64,000 nucleotides of DNA from Cycas panzhihuaensis (taxonomy: Eukaryota; Cycadophyta), in assembly GCA_023213395.1 (NCBI GenBank), contig CM041465.1:173607741-173671740 (forward strand). The letters run 5' to 3'. Shown piece by piece: positions 44,722 to 55,506 of this stretch (positions are counted from its first letter, which is position 1; each line of letters starts with the position of its first letter). The translations under genes and the position numbers were made by a program. The notes below the pieces were generated by a model. That model did not search any database. It was not told the DNA's origin and saw only the letters and a program-made list of their open reading frames with translations.

Positions 44722-46250
44722 GAGGCTTCTAAAAATGAAAATTGGAAGGCTGCCATGGATGAAGAAATCAATTCTATTGAAAAGAATGGAACTTGGGATT
44801 TGGTCGAATTGCCTAAACACAAACAGGCAATCAACTGCAAATGGGTCTACAGGACCAAATTCCATTCTGATGGTACACTTAAGCGCCAGAAGGCCCGCCT
44901 TGTTACAAAAGAGGTACAAACAAAAGGAAGGCATAGATTATGAGGAGACTTTTGCACCAGTGGCTAACATGAACACCATCAGACTCATCTTGGCCTTAGC
45001 AGCTCAATGCAAATGGCTGGTTTTTCAGATGGACATGAAAAGTGCCTTTCTGAATGGCGATATTCAAGAGGAGGTATACTTGGAGCAACCTACTGGTTAC
45101 AAGGTACAAGGCAAGGAGCATTTAGTTTGTTGCCTAAAAAAGGCATTGTATGGCTTGAAACAAGCTCCAAGAGCATGGTACTCAAAGATTGATGATTACT
45201 TTTGAGACATGGGTTTCATCGATCTACTTTAGATCCTAACTTGTATATCAAAGTTGGGAAAGACCATGCCATTTTCATTGTCTTGTATGTAGATGACTTA
45301 GTGATCACTGGCAATGAGACTAAGATGGTACATATTCTCTAGGATGACTTGAAGAATTTCAAGATGACAGATCTTGGACTTCTCCATTATTTTTTAGGCT
45401 TTGAGGTATGGCAACATCTAGGCTATATCTTCATCTCCCAAGCTAAATATTCTTGGGACATTTTGCAGTGGTTCAGGATGCACGATTGCAAACCGACACC
45501 TACACCCATGGAGAATGGCACAAAGCTTACTCTCAATGAGGAAGCTGAACCAGCAGATCCCACTCTTTATCGGCAGTTGATTGGGAGTCTCATTTATCTC
45601 ACCAACACTCACCCTGATATCTCATTTACAGTTGGGATTTGCTCTAGATACATGTCTCAACCCAATCAGAAGCATTGGAATGCAGCTAAATGCATACTCA
45701 AATACATCAAAGGCTCATTGCAACATGGCCTTGAGTATGCACATGACGAAAACTTCACTCTGGAAGGATTCTCGGATTCTGATAGGACAGATTGCTAGGA
45801 TAGCAAGAGATCAACCTCGGGTTACTATTTTACCCTTGGTTCAACAATTGTTTTGTGGAGTTGCACGAAGTAACCCAATGTTACCTTGTCTTCCATCGAA
45901 GCAGAATACAAAGTTGCAGTCAACGCAGCTTGTGAAGCTATCTGGCTATGACAAATTCTTAGGGAGCTTGGACTTTAGCAAGATCACCCCACCAGGATTT
46001 ATTGTGACAATCAAAGTGTGCTCAAGTTGGCCAAGAATCCTTTCTTTTATGCAAAGACCAAACATATTGAGGTTTATCATCACTTTATCAGAGAGCATGT
46101 GCAAAGCGATGAGATCAACCTTCAATACAGACCAACAGAGCAACAGACAACAAATATCTTTAACAAGCCACTCGGCAAAGAAAAATTTGTAAAATTTAGA
46201 GATGGTCTAGGGGTCCGACTTAACATTGTAAACAGTAAGGGGGGGTGTTA
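44722..46250 (+). pseudogene. Copia D pol, part 2 (RT, RNase H)
   Basis: It resumes after GAGGC with [21 protein letters not shown] one-base shift near 44905 leads into [36 protein letters not shown] and [12 protein letters not shown], then a stop at 45205. LYVDDLVITGNE (about 45280-45315) is the intact catalytic site. RT ends with LIGSLIYLTNTHPDISFTVG. RNase H has SDSDRTDC, TLSSIEAEYKVAVNAACEAI with frame changes, and the ADI.NK-like TNIFNKPLGKEKF. The frame stops at 46250 just inside the 3' LTR, as in intact copia elements. Confidence 0.94.
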
Positions 46251-46754
46251 AACCTTATGTTTACATGTACTTTTGTACTTTAGGGGTGACTTTCACTTAA
46301 GTGATAAAGTGCACACCCATATTCTTTCCTAGTGATACGACATTGTCACTAAAGGGTTAAATGGACCTCCATGCACTTTTGCTCACTTGAGAGCCCAAAA
46401 GGACACGTCCTACATGCAAGGCATAGACCTTGGATGTTTAACACTTGTCAAACATCCAATGGCTTAGGTCTTTCCTTTCACTCTATATATTGAGACCTCT
46501 TCTCATTGTTCTCATATAGAGTTAGAGTTGTATTATTATGCTGCCAGTTTGCTAATCCAACTACTATTCATTTGGAGGTTGGACCAATTCCAACTCCTCA
46601 TATTTGATATCACTTTGCTCTTTCTCTTCATGCTTGATCTTGCTCATGTTTGATCTCATATTTTCATTATTAGTTTAGTTTATCTTCTTTCTAGAACTAG
46701 AGTGAATATAGCTTCTAGATCTTGGGATTCTAAGGCCATTTAGCCATTTCTACA
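46246..46754 (+). repeat. 3' LTR of copia D
   Basis: 509 bp, immediately after the polypurine run; followed by the GCCTT duplication at 46755-46759. It lacks about 39 bp found in the 5' LTR. Confidence 0.93.
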
Positions 46755-46759
46755 GCCTT

Positions 46760-49295
46760 GTGTTTATAGGATTGTTATTTTTAGGTCAATACAGGACTGT
46801 TATTTTTAGATCATTTCACTCAATTGTGGTAGGCATCATTGGGGAGAAAATTAATAGTTTATATCGATCATCATTAGAACACTCGACAAGCATCCTTGAG
46901 GAAAGCAATTGCAATTCTGCACAATCATCCTAGGCATCATCTTGGTGTTGTCGTGGAGAACAATTACAGGAAGCGATCATCCCAGAAACCCATTAAGAAG
47001 GCACAGGTCGGTGGATAGGCGTAGGACTTCCATTTTCAAAGAAAGAAATCATTGCCAGATAATCGAATATCAAGCAGAATTAATTTTGGCAAAAAATAGA
47101 CCCTATAATTTTCCTTAAAGTTTTTTTTCAATTAAAATTGATTTTGTATTTTTTTTTTAATTTTCCCACCAGCCTTCCTACTAGTAAATAGTCACATGGC
47201 GGCCCCAGGTGACCAAGGCCTAAGCCTTAAAATGGGCTAAATTTTTTCCTCCTCAATTTGTTTTTTCAAAGGGGGTACTTAGATGTTTTTGTCCATCATT
47301 TCAACTACAGGTGCTAGACTTCAATTTCATTTGAACCGTTGGAATCCTGGTTCAAAGACGTTTGTTTTGAATGGTCGCAACGCATTGATTTGATTAGTGT
47401 TGATGTAGATTTTAACCCATGAAGCTACAATTCTTGTTGACAAAGGAAAAAGATGGAAGACCTGACAGTATTAGGGGAGAGGGTACACTTAAGGCGAAAT
47501 TTTCAAAATATCCAAAGATTCTATCGATGTTAAAGCATGACAGCTACCCAATGGCCTCAACATGTAGAAACATGCTTGGAAATCTCAAAGGGTACAAAAC
47601 TCAATATTTGCAAACCATGTGTTCAACTCTACTAGGCATGGGAAGCTTGCAAGTGGTATGAAGATTGGTCTAAAAGAACAAAAATCTTCAATAAGTGGTA
47701 TTGGTTTGAAAAGGATTTTAGGGTAACATCTACCCAATGGAAACAAGAAGAGGAAACACATCAACATCAATAAGTGCACAAGCCATATTTTCATTTTCAA
47801 CCTCTTAGCTAATCCATCAACAATGTATGCTTCTTCTTAGTCCATTAGCAGGTGCACAATCCATGGGAAGAGGCCAAAGAATCAATTCAGATGCAAGAAC
47901 CCAACAAGATCAAAGACACTAAGTAGATAGAAATGAAGATGGAGCATCTTGAAGAAGAATACAAGCAAGAGTTAGCAGATCAAGGAGAACCTATCTAGTG
48001 CTATGAAGAAGAGCAAAATTTACTGGAGCAAGAAGAACCAGCGCAAGTGCACAAACAATGCAGGAAAGTCAAAGAAATAATAGAACACTATGACGAACAA
48101 TCTAGGCAGGAGCAACACAAAACCATTGACGAGCCATCAAGAGAGGATCTAATGAAGATAGAAGAACTTGAGGAAGAGCCTAAGCAGGCTATGCCAGAAG
48201 CGAGGCAACCGAGTGAATCGCACGAGGTACTCAACATGGTTCTTGATCCTGTTTTGCACATTCACATTTCCTTTGGTAGCTTCATTTGTCCTCTTTCATT
48301 TCATTGCTCAATAGTTGTAAAGAAACCCTCTTCCTTTTATCCCATTGCTATACAAGACCCTTAGCCCCAAATTCTTCATAGGACGTATCCTAGTCCCTCT
48401 TCACAACCTTAGCTCACCTCACCGCTCACATATTTCTTCAGTCCCTAAAGAGTTTTCTCTACATGGTCCTCTAAACCCTCCACTTTCCCTTCATCAATTT
48501 TCATTTCCTAAATCAAAGATTGCCATTCCCCTTTATAACACTTCCACCTATTAGTTACCAACTTCCACACTTCTATATAACCAACACGTTTTTTTCCGTT
48601 CATTCCTTTATTTAGTTCTACCCTTATTTTCGAACCCCTATTAAAATCTTTTTCCCATAAAGGGCATCTAGCACTAATACCGCATCCATCTTATTTCCCT
48701 AAAATCTCTAGTTATCCAACGAACACCTTACTGATTCCAACATCTATTCAGGTCAATTTCCAGACCTCATGTATTTCTCACTATATATCTTATTTATCCC
48801 TATTTCTTACATAGTCAATCTGTTGTTGATCAACACATTGACCCCTTCTTCTCCCAATCCATCTTGCATTATGCAATCACCGTTATACGATCCTGATGAC
48901 CATTTTCTTGATGACTTCCCAAAATCACGTTATTTCCACCCCACAAAATCCCATCCATTTTCTCAACACCTCTCATACCTTGAGCGATATCAATTGAGAG
49001 CAAAATGTGCAACCACAAAATAGAACCTCCACCCAGCACCATCACCATCACAGAGGTCCTAAGATCGCTTCTGTACAGGATAGGATACAATAGGCAGTAG
49101 GTCCCAGACACAAGCATATGCAAGTTTAGATTACACATTAATTATCTCCAACAAAAGGCATAAGATTGGACCAAATTTTTACGACATAAAGGATTTAGCA
49201 GGTGGCAGATTAAAGAACTTGTCAAAGCAGAACCAAGTTGCTCCACATGTGACTATCTATACTTCGAGAGCGAAGTATTCTAAGGGGTGGGGAGT
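46760..49295 (+). pseudogene. Internal region of element C after insertion of D, gag-like
   Basis: The sequence matches element J over most of its length. Gag-like traces are MAAPGDQGLSLKMG (47196), EPLESWFKDVCFEWSQ (about 47330) and ACKWYEDWSKRTKIFNKW (about 47645-47700), a capsid helix pattern. An acidic, Glu/Gln-rich coding-like stretch lies at 48047-48240 (EELEEEPKQAMPEARQ). 48240-49295 is a long non-coding tail shared with B and J, ending in a purine tract before the 3' LTR. No RT, protease or integrase was found. Confidence 0.65.
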
Positions 49296-49735
49296 TGTTG
49301 CATTCCAAATTAAGTGAAGTCAATTTTAGGAGAATAAAGAAGAAATTATTAAATGTAAAGCTGATATTTTTAGGAGAGTTCAGAAAGTTGGTTTTTAGGG
49401 AGAGAAAAATAGAGCTATAAATATAGAAGCATTACTCATTTGTAATCAGTCTTGGAGAATTGATATTTTGATCTGGATTAATGGCCTAGAGCCATTAGGG
49501 CATGCTATGCCATTTAGGAGGAAACCCTTTCCTCCAAGAGGGCCATTTTATTGCTAATATTTAATATGATTATTATATTATTTTGTGTTACAAATATGAT
49601 AATATTCTGCAATCTACTATTATCTCTGAAATTTTTTGTGGAAATCTATTGTGAGGTATGATGAGATGTTAATATCTAAATCTTTTATGCGATTATGTTA
49701 TTATTTTCTGTCTTAAATGCATGGGCATTGCCACA
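49296..49735 (+). repeat. 3' LTR of element C
   Basis: 440 bp, TGTTGCATT..TGCCACA. CTATAAATAT at about 49415, hairpin TAATGGC-CTAGA-GCCATTA at 49479-49497, second hairpin GGCAT-GCT-ATGCC at 49499-49511. Confidence 0.87.
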
Positions 49736-52700
49736 AAAGAAATATGCATGGATGGGGCGATTCATGACAATGTAAGTAGCCTAAAATGTGGAAACCAAAA
49801 CAAGGAAACACCAATTCCAAAAATCCCCAAAAGCACGAAAACGTCCACTCACACACACACATATATATAAAATATAAAATATTTAATATGATACGAAAAA
49901 ATACATATTGAATCATTATTCTATGGATTAAAAAAAAACATACAGAAAAGACCTGAAAACAATTGGAAATGGGCCAAAAATAAGCCAAAAAAGGCCATAA
50001 ATGGGCTAGAAATGTGAACCTAGACCAAAAATAGCCCATAAATGTTTCACATGACTCAAAAATGTTTCTAAGTTGTTTCTACGTTTCTAAAATGTTTCTA
50101 CATTTCAGAAATGGAAAATGGCCCTATATACGATGTTTTTGGTAAATTAACCTACATTAGATAATACTTACATAGCCTTCCACACAAATCCTTCCTATTT
50201 AACAACCAACCACCTTTTTTATTGTAGTAATAAAATTATAAAAAAAAAGAAGAAGAAGAGAATGATCCTATTATGTGAAAATTGTTAAATCAAATTTAAC
50301 CATGAAAACCATCATTAAGGGAATGTTGTTGTAGTAATTATTTACCAAGGCTGTGTACCAGTAGTTAAATTAAAAAACAAGTTGAGATTGATATGTAAGA
50401 TTCAGACCCTTTCTCCTCTACCTCTCCTCTCTGACAAGTCTCTTCCATGGATGCCACATACACGAGGGAATGGGAAGATCACTCGAAGAACTGTCTTTCT
50501 TATCCAATAACATGACAATAAATAGATCAAATGGATCAAGCGGACTTGGAGGACTACAGCATCTAGATTTTGTCTATCAAAGGACTCTATTTTGTAACCC
50601 CTTACTACAAATGCAAAGGCCCAACAAGATCTCTAAATCATGATTGACCTCCTACGATGAAGACTGTAGAAGTTTTATCTTATCAGAAATTGCCAAGTAG
50701 ATCTACTTGAAGTGAGATAATACAAAGTAGAATACCCAATAAGCATTTTCTGGTCTATGCATGTCTGGACAGTAATGAGATGGATACAGAATGTCTATGC
50801 TAGGCCCTTGATGACTGGCACAATCAGATGGTGTAAAACATTGCAGGGATGACTATTTCAGTTTTTCCTTATCTAACGCATGAATATGCTCTTATCGAGT
50901 GTGTTGCAAAACTGACATCTAGAGGCTTGTTCACCACAAGGTTGTTGGGTTCACAGGTTCAGGGATTCCTAATTTCTGGGGTTTAAAGAACCTAGTTTGT
51001 CCCTCTGAAAATAGGGTTCAGAGGGTTCAGGTTCAGTATTTTTTTCAATTAAAAGAATAAAAAAATAAAAGAAATTTAAAAATTCATGAACATTGAGATT
51101 AATCATCAAACACATACACAATGATGCATTGAACAAGTTTGTAAGCAAATAGTAAAATATATGTTAAAATTTAAAGGAAAACAAAACAGAAAAGCCAGAA
51201 ATGACTCAAATATAGACCAGAAATGGCCTAGAAACAACTAGAAATGTCCCAGAAATAACCACAAACTACCCATAAACGGTAGGAAACGACCCAAAAACTG
51301 CTAGAAATGGCCAGAAACAAAGACAGCTTAGGGTCCAATTGAACCCAAACCTACACAACCAGTTCAGATTCAAACCAGGTTTGTGAACCTTGCTAGCTGT
51401 GTTCGTGAGCCTAGTAACTCTGGTTCACCCTTAGTGTCAAGACAGCTAGGATCTTGGCAAACTGCACCATCAGTGATATTTTAAACTGTGTTTTGTTGTG
51501 CATGTTTCAACCTTCAGAATATTTCATAAAATATTGTTGCGCAAACGACACCTTTAGTGATATTGTTAATTGCAATCTGTTGTGCACTTTTCAGCCTTAG
51601 AGCCTTTGGTCAAATATGGGTGTTGAAATATGGCACTCTGTGGTGACTCACACAATTTAAGGAATTTTTGGGTCACTTGGTTTTGTAAACGGGTCCTTCC
51701 ATGGTTACCCTGGAATATAATTGTAACATCAGATCTAATTACTGTGCAGCCTGAAAAGAACCCTCTGTGACCTCCCTGTCTGCAACTTACAGGCATATGA
51801 TATTGGATGGGATAGACACCTATTAATCGAGGTCAGATTGTTGACCCTTCAGAGGCCACTCTTCCTATTTTGGGTTTTGGCCCTTTACCCATTCCGATGT
51901 TCATAAGGCTAGGGGAGTGGTTACCCATGTAATCATCTACTTTTTTCTTTCCCACCGCACACATCCCCCGCCCCAACACCAACTTTTTTTTTCCTATGGG
52001 GGTGTTGTAAGCTGGTAATTTCTCCAATCTAATGAGTCATCTTTCCCACAACCTCAAAAAATAAAATAAAAAATCACGGTGCAATTACTTAATGGATATA
52101 TGATGATATTCTGAAGAACAACAATAATCAATCTTTCTCATCAGTTCAAGTTCTTGTTTATGTAATTGTTTGATATATATAATAGTAATTTTAAGTGCAA
52201 TTCTCTATGTATTTTAAGTTAATACAGTTTTATGCATTTTACAGAGACACGTATTGATATCTGTGCTTCTTCATTTCAATTAAATTCAGCATGTAACAAA
52301 CATATGCTGCAATATAGCATATGCCAAATGAATGAGATCAAAATATCAAGAGCATCTCATTGTTGAGGAAATCTAACCCCCACCTGCCCAAAAAAATGAT
52401 GCAGCCATCAAAAGTCTCCTGCATCAAACTCACAATCAATGACTATAAAGCTGTCATTAAACTGTGAAAGAAAGCTCCTCCAACAGGATGTGCAATTAAA
52501 GTAAACAGCAACCGTGATGGTGCTTTAACTGACCCTGGGTAATCATGGGTAAGTTTCATAAAGTGTCCTCTTTGGGATAAGCAGCCTATTGCCTGGAAAT
52601 CAGAGTAAGGGCATTGTTTGGCAATGCAGATCATAGTTTGTGAGTTAGAGACAGCCCACCTTGATGTGGATGGATCAACTAGAAAGATGAGATGACATCA

Positions 52701-53657
52701 TCTAAACTATAGTCTATGTAAACAGGGCCTCACCTATGGAGGAATCTCTCAAATGAACAAGACCATGCTGCCCCAAACCTTGTATAGATAACAGTGATGT
52801 GGTGGGAACATACTCTGAATTGGCCTATGTGGAATCTCAGCCTATGTGTCAAGTTAGGATGTGCATAGTTAGAGAATGAAATATAAGCAATCTAAAATGC
52901 AAAGGAAGGGACAATAAGAATTTAGGGGGTTCAAGGCAAAAAATATGGAGAATCAGGTGTGACTAAAAGATAAGCAACACTTGTTCAAATTTGCCTCATC
53001 ATTCACCTTGAAGCAAATTGTGAATATGAATTATGTTAGACGAGTTACCAAGTTCAGGTAGAGAATAGCTTGGAAAATGGAGGACTTTAACAAAGTCACC
53101 CTTAACAGAGCTGTCTATAAAGTAGATTAGAAATTGGTTATCTGGATTGGCAAAGCCATACAAAACAATCTAAGGAGAACCAGGATGCACTAAAATCAAG
53201 CCAACGCCAAGAACATTTTGAAGGGATGATTCTCAGGCTCCACAGCCTATATGGTCAGCTCCAATTTAGAAAATTTAAAAAAAAAAAATCATTGCTTCTG
53301 ATCAGAAAAAGTCATCCACTTCCTATACAGAAAAATGCAAATGGAGATTTGAAGGACATATCACCCATTCCTTAAGGCTAGAGAATATGGACATAACCTA
53401 GATTCATGTTTCTATATCATGTATAACATCAAGATGTAAAGTAGGACCGGCAAATCCTGTTAAATGCCCTCACAAAGACAATTTATGGTACTGGAGGAAA
53501 AATCCATAATCACGTTTTGAAAGCAATAGCCTCCAGTTGTAATCTAGTTGCTTCCACTTGAATATGTACACTTTTTGAATCCATTGAAAGAAATACAAAA
53601 GCTCCAATAAAGAGCAGCCAGAATAGGACTACAGATGATTATAGTCAGAAGAATTAC
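49736..53657. other. Intronic sequence without recognised genes
   Basis: It contains a short CA/TA microsatellite (about 49848-49870), A/T-rich tracts, two patches of a degenerate AAATGGCC/AGAAAT word (49963-50130 and 51190-51320) and GGTTCA-rich patches (50941-51030, reversed 51331-51430). The part 51430-53657 shows no repeats or coding beyond chance ORFs. Confidence 0.6.
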
Positions 53658-53759
53658 CTGGACTTCCACTCGAAACATACTCTCATATAAAAATGGTATA
53701 ACCTTTGTCTGAAGACTTTGATAACCATTAGGTTTTGGTGTTGCAATGTAATCCTTCAT
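53658..53759 (-). CDS. RSH1: RSH1 exon d (synthetase PKPNGYQSL motif)
   Basis: A 102 bp phase-0 exon of 34 codons with the synthetase motif YIATPKPNGYQSLQT and ending FRVEVQ. The acceptor is GGCAG at 53760 and the donor GTAATT at 53652-53657. In most RelA/SpoT proteins the motif ends SLHT; here the codon is CAG, giving SLQT, a Gln in place of a highly conserved His. The exon's first codon is ATG where other plant RSH1 proteins have Val. That ATG is internal, not a start. The donor of this exon opens the 42.9 kb intron, which splits the conserved EVQ|IRTEEMD motif exactly between codons. Confidence 0.95.
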
Positions 53760-53846
53760 CTGCCATATACAGAATTCTAGCTTAAATTTCTAGCAATAAC
53801 CCTGAAAACAGGAGTAGAAAATAGAATGAATTTTAGGTTCACTTAC

Positions 53847-53903
53847 AGCTCGAGGAATCGGAGTCCAAATGCTATGGACAAGCCCCAGTACATGGTAGCA
53901 GAT
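53847..53903 (-). CDS. RSH1: RSH1 exon c (CYHVLGLVH)
   Basis: A 57 bp phase-0 exon encoding ICYHVLGLVHSIWTPIPRA, the helix and loop that in RelA/SpoT proteins reads CY.VLG.IH..W.P.P. The acceptor is TATGCAG (exon starts at 53903) and the donor is a consensus GTAAGT (53841-53846). The match to the family is unambiguous despite the small size. Confidence 0.92.
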
Positions 53904-54002
53904 CTGCATAAGGGAGTTGAATGAGAAAAAACACAATTTATAACAATAACAGCTAACCGCATTATGGTACAATATTTAGCATTAGAATTAAGGAAATGTT
54001 AC

Positions 54003-54065
54003 CTGATGAGCACTACATAAGGGGGTAACCCTAACACCTGGCTTTGGTTTCAAAATGATTCGGAG
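54003..54065 (-). CDS. RSH1: RSH1 exon b
   Basis: A 63 bp phase-0 exon encoding LRIILKPKPGVRVTPLCSAH plus Q. The acceptor is GTGCAG (ending at 54066) and the donor GTAACA (from 54002). It matches the RSH1 segment LRI.IKPKP..GV.PLCSAQQ. It follows exon a after a 141 bp intron and precedes exon c after a 99 bp intron. The insertion between the beta strand and the CY.VLG helix is a feature of RSH1 compared with bacterial RelA. Confidence 0.86.
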
Positions 54066-54206
54066 CTGCACAGGACCCAACATGCAGAAGGTGGTATTGT
54101 CAGCTAGCCCTAAGATACTCCACAAATATTCTAAAGTAAGTTAATGACACTGATATCCTCAAAAGCACACTAAAAAATCAGCTGTATAGGAGAACCCCCA
54201 ACAGAC

Positions 54207-54267
54207 CTGAGATATTTCATTGACCTCATTGATTGAACTTTTTCTTTCCAAAAGCATTTTGTATATG
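54207..54267 (-). CDS. RSH1: RSH1 exon a (synthetase-like domain)
   Basis: A 61 bp exon; its first base completes a split codon, followed by IYKMLLERKSSINEVNEISQ. It is flanked by a TTTCAG acceptor at 54268-54273 and a GT donor at 54205-54206. It aligns to the RSH1 segment IYK..L..KSSINEVN just before the central synthetase strand. Catalytically active RelA/SpoT synthetases usually carry an acidic residue and a Gly/Ala before the Leu/Ile-Arg of this segment; here the residues read EISQLR across the exon junction. That suits the view, from the family literature, that RSH1 is mainly a hydrolase. The upstream exon is beyond the window or was not recognised. Confidence 0.82.
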
Positions 54268-54567
54268 CTGAAACATTAGAAACACAAATGATAACAGATC
54301 AGAAATTCAAGAAGACGTCTCATATAGAACTTCACAGTCCATTTCAATACCAATTTGAAAGCACAGAATATTTCAAAGAATAAATATCTAGTTGAAAATG
54401 GAAATAAACATCATGCTAAACAAAAATGTTGATCACATTGTTGCGAGTATAACAGCCAGCTGAGAAAATACAACCCCAAATGATGGCATTGTTAGAACTA
54501 GCAACAGCAACAAAACTACTGCTGACAAGTTAAATATGTAGCTAATTTAGCTTTCTCGTGTGAAAAA
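54268..54567. other. RSH1 intron sequence before copia G
   Basis: The 3' end of the next upstream RSH1 intron, which continues past 64000. No exon was recognised in it. Confidence 0.6.
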
Positions 54568-54803
54568 TGTGGGAATATTAATGCTTTATCCTATGTTAGG
54601 AAACTTTATGTAAACTGAGTGTTAGGCGTTATAACCCCCTCTTTGTATTTTATCAACACTGGTCACTCATGTTGACAATTGTCATTTATGTATGTATCAA
54701 TTATGTAAAGTACTTGTATATAAGAGAGTACATCTCTCATATCAAACCAATGAAGAAATTAGTTTCATTCTCTTCAATTCAGTTTAGTCTAGTTTTTCTA
54801 TCA
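54568..54803 (+). repeat. 5' LTR of copia G
   Basis: 236 bp, short for a plant copia LTR. TGTATATAAGAGAG promoter-like site at about 54715. Confidence 0.82.
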
Positions 54804-54815
54804 TGGTATCAGAAC
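54804..54815 (+). promoter_or_regulatory. Primer-binding site, copia G
   Basis: TGGTATCAGAAC, one mismatch to the initiator tRNA-Met complement, directly after the LTR. Confidence 0.85.
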
Positions 54816-55506
54816 AGGTATGATAGACTAAGTCAAGGTAGAACAAAGTCAGAATGAGAAGGCATAAAAAGATAAAATCAAGCGAAGAAGCAAGAAGATA
54901 AAAATCTGAAGAAGGAAGATCAAGATCAAGTGCCAAGTGAAATCGTACAGCATTGTATGAAACTGTACGGATCTGTACGAATGGCTTTTTGAAGTGCTCA
55001 GATTGAGACGAAAATTTACCAGCAAGGACGTCTCACTGAGTAGAGTAGGCTGGTCCAAAGCCACTTTTGCAAATTCGGTCTCATTAAGCAGGAAAACAAA
55101 GAAAAACACCCATGCAGATTTGGAGCTTGAAGAGCAGCTTTCTCTCAGTTTTTTTCAGTTTTCAATCATGTTAGTAGACTTAAAATGATCTTTTCATCAT
55201 AAGCTTTCCGTTGAATGTAAAATTGCAAGATTTGGTTCAAGATTTTGTGAGTTATAAGCAAAATCATGGTTCAAACCCTAGTCACACCTCTAGTTTTAGA
55301 GCCTTTATTTTTGCCTGTCTGGAACTCCATTTGAAAATCTGACTTTAGATTCCTATGTACAACCTGATTGCCTTCAATTTGAGGGAGTTTCATTAAATTA
55401 TGTACACCAGTACTTTTGACCATACATTCGTACAGTTGTACGGACCAGAGCTGCAACAACCATTCAAAAGTTTCTAGTTATTGTTCTTGCCTTCTAAAAC
55501 TTCAAA

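Larger units (their letters stand above)
33507..46754 (+). mobile_element. Ty1/copia element D, complete, with gypsy E nested in it
   Basis: LTRs 33507-34054 (548 bp) and 46246-46754 (509 bp) run TGTTAAACC..TTTCTACA and are flanked by GCCTT duplications (33502-33506, 46755-46759). The primer-binding site lies at 34057-34068 and a polypurine tract (AAGGGGGG) ends at 46245. Gag, protease, integrase, RT and RNase H occur in copia order. Element E (39198-44721) interrupts pol at the RT start with a GAGGC duplication. Without E and the extra duplication D is about 7.7 kb. A long leader of about 2.5 kb separates the primer site from gag. Confidence 0.96.
32606..49735 (+). mobile_element. LTR retroelement C, host of nested D and E
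   Basis: The partial 5' LTR (32606-32991) and 3' LTR (49296-49735) end in CCACA. The primer-binding site TAGTATCAGAGC is at 32994-33005. A purine tract (AAGGGGTGGGGAG) precedes the 3' LTR. Removing copia D and its duplication (33507-46759) leaves about 3.0 kb of internal DNA with gag-like traces but no RT or integrase. The 3' tail matches B and J. Its first 60 or so LTR bases are missing on the 5' side. It probably relied on another element's enzymes. Confidence 0.8.
10734..53657 (-). other. RSH1: 42.9 kb RSH1 intron filled with nested retroelements
   Basis: This intron opens with GTAATT at 53657 and closes with TGGCAG at 10734. It joins the codons of ..VEVQ and IRTEE.. in phase 0. It contains at least five LTR retrotransposons or remnants, a LINE and a duplicated repeat unit, listed separately. 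Sense transcription of RSH1 runs antisense to plus-strand elements (B, C, D) and parallel to A and E, whose LTRs could offer premature poly(A) or promoter signals. Its length was measured directly between the two splice sites. Confidence 0.88.
9879..54267 (-). other. RSH1: RSH1 gene, internal part (8 exons)
   Basis: Eight minus-strand exons join into 244 codons that match, in order and without gaps, the internal region of plant RSH1, a plastid-targeted RelA/SpoT homologue of the (p)ppGpp stringent response. Order: 54207-54267, 54003-54065, 53847-53903, 53658-53759, 10575-10733, 10309-10440, 10119-10205, 9879-9950. All inspected introns are GT-AG and internal junctions are phase 0; the first exon begins with one base completing a split codon. 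Introns are 141, 99, 87, 42924, 134, 103 and 168 bp. The encoded part covers the C-terminal synthetase-like domain, linker and TGS domain. Missing from the window are the transit peptide, HD hydrolase domain, start of the synthetase domain and the C-terminal end. No in-frame stops or frameshifts occur in these exons, so the gene looks functional here. Assignment to RSH1 rather than RSH2/3 rests on recalled family sequence (for example NGYQSL, ERGIAVHYSGK, NGNLVSPMH). Confidence 0.9.

Noticed and set aside
48047-48364. Possible host gene encoding an acidic 105-residue protein
   Set aside because: It lies in the internal region of element C and matches element J; it is part of the retroelement, not a host gene.
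53544-53759. Separate small gene starting at ATG 53759
   Set aside because: The ATG is directly after a splice acceptor and the reading matches an internal RSH1 exon; the residues after 53658 are intron.
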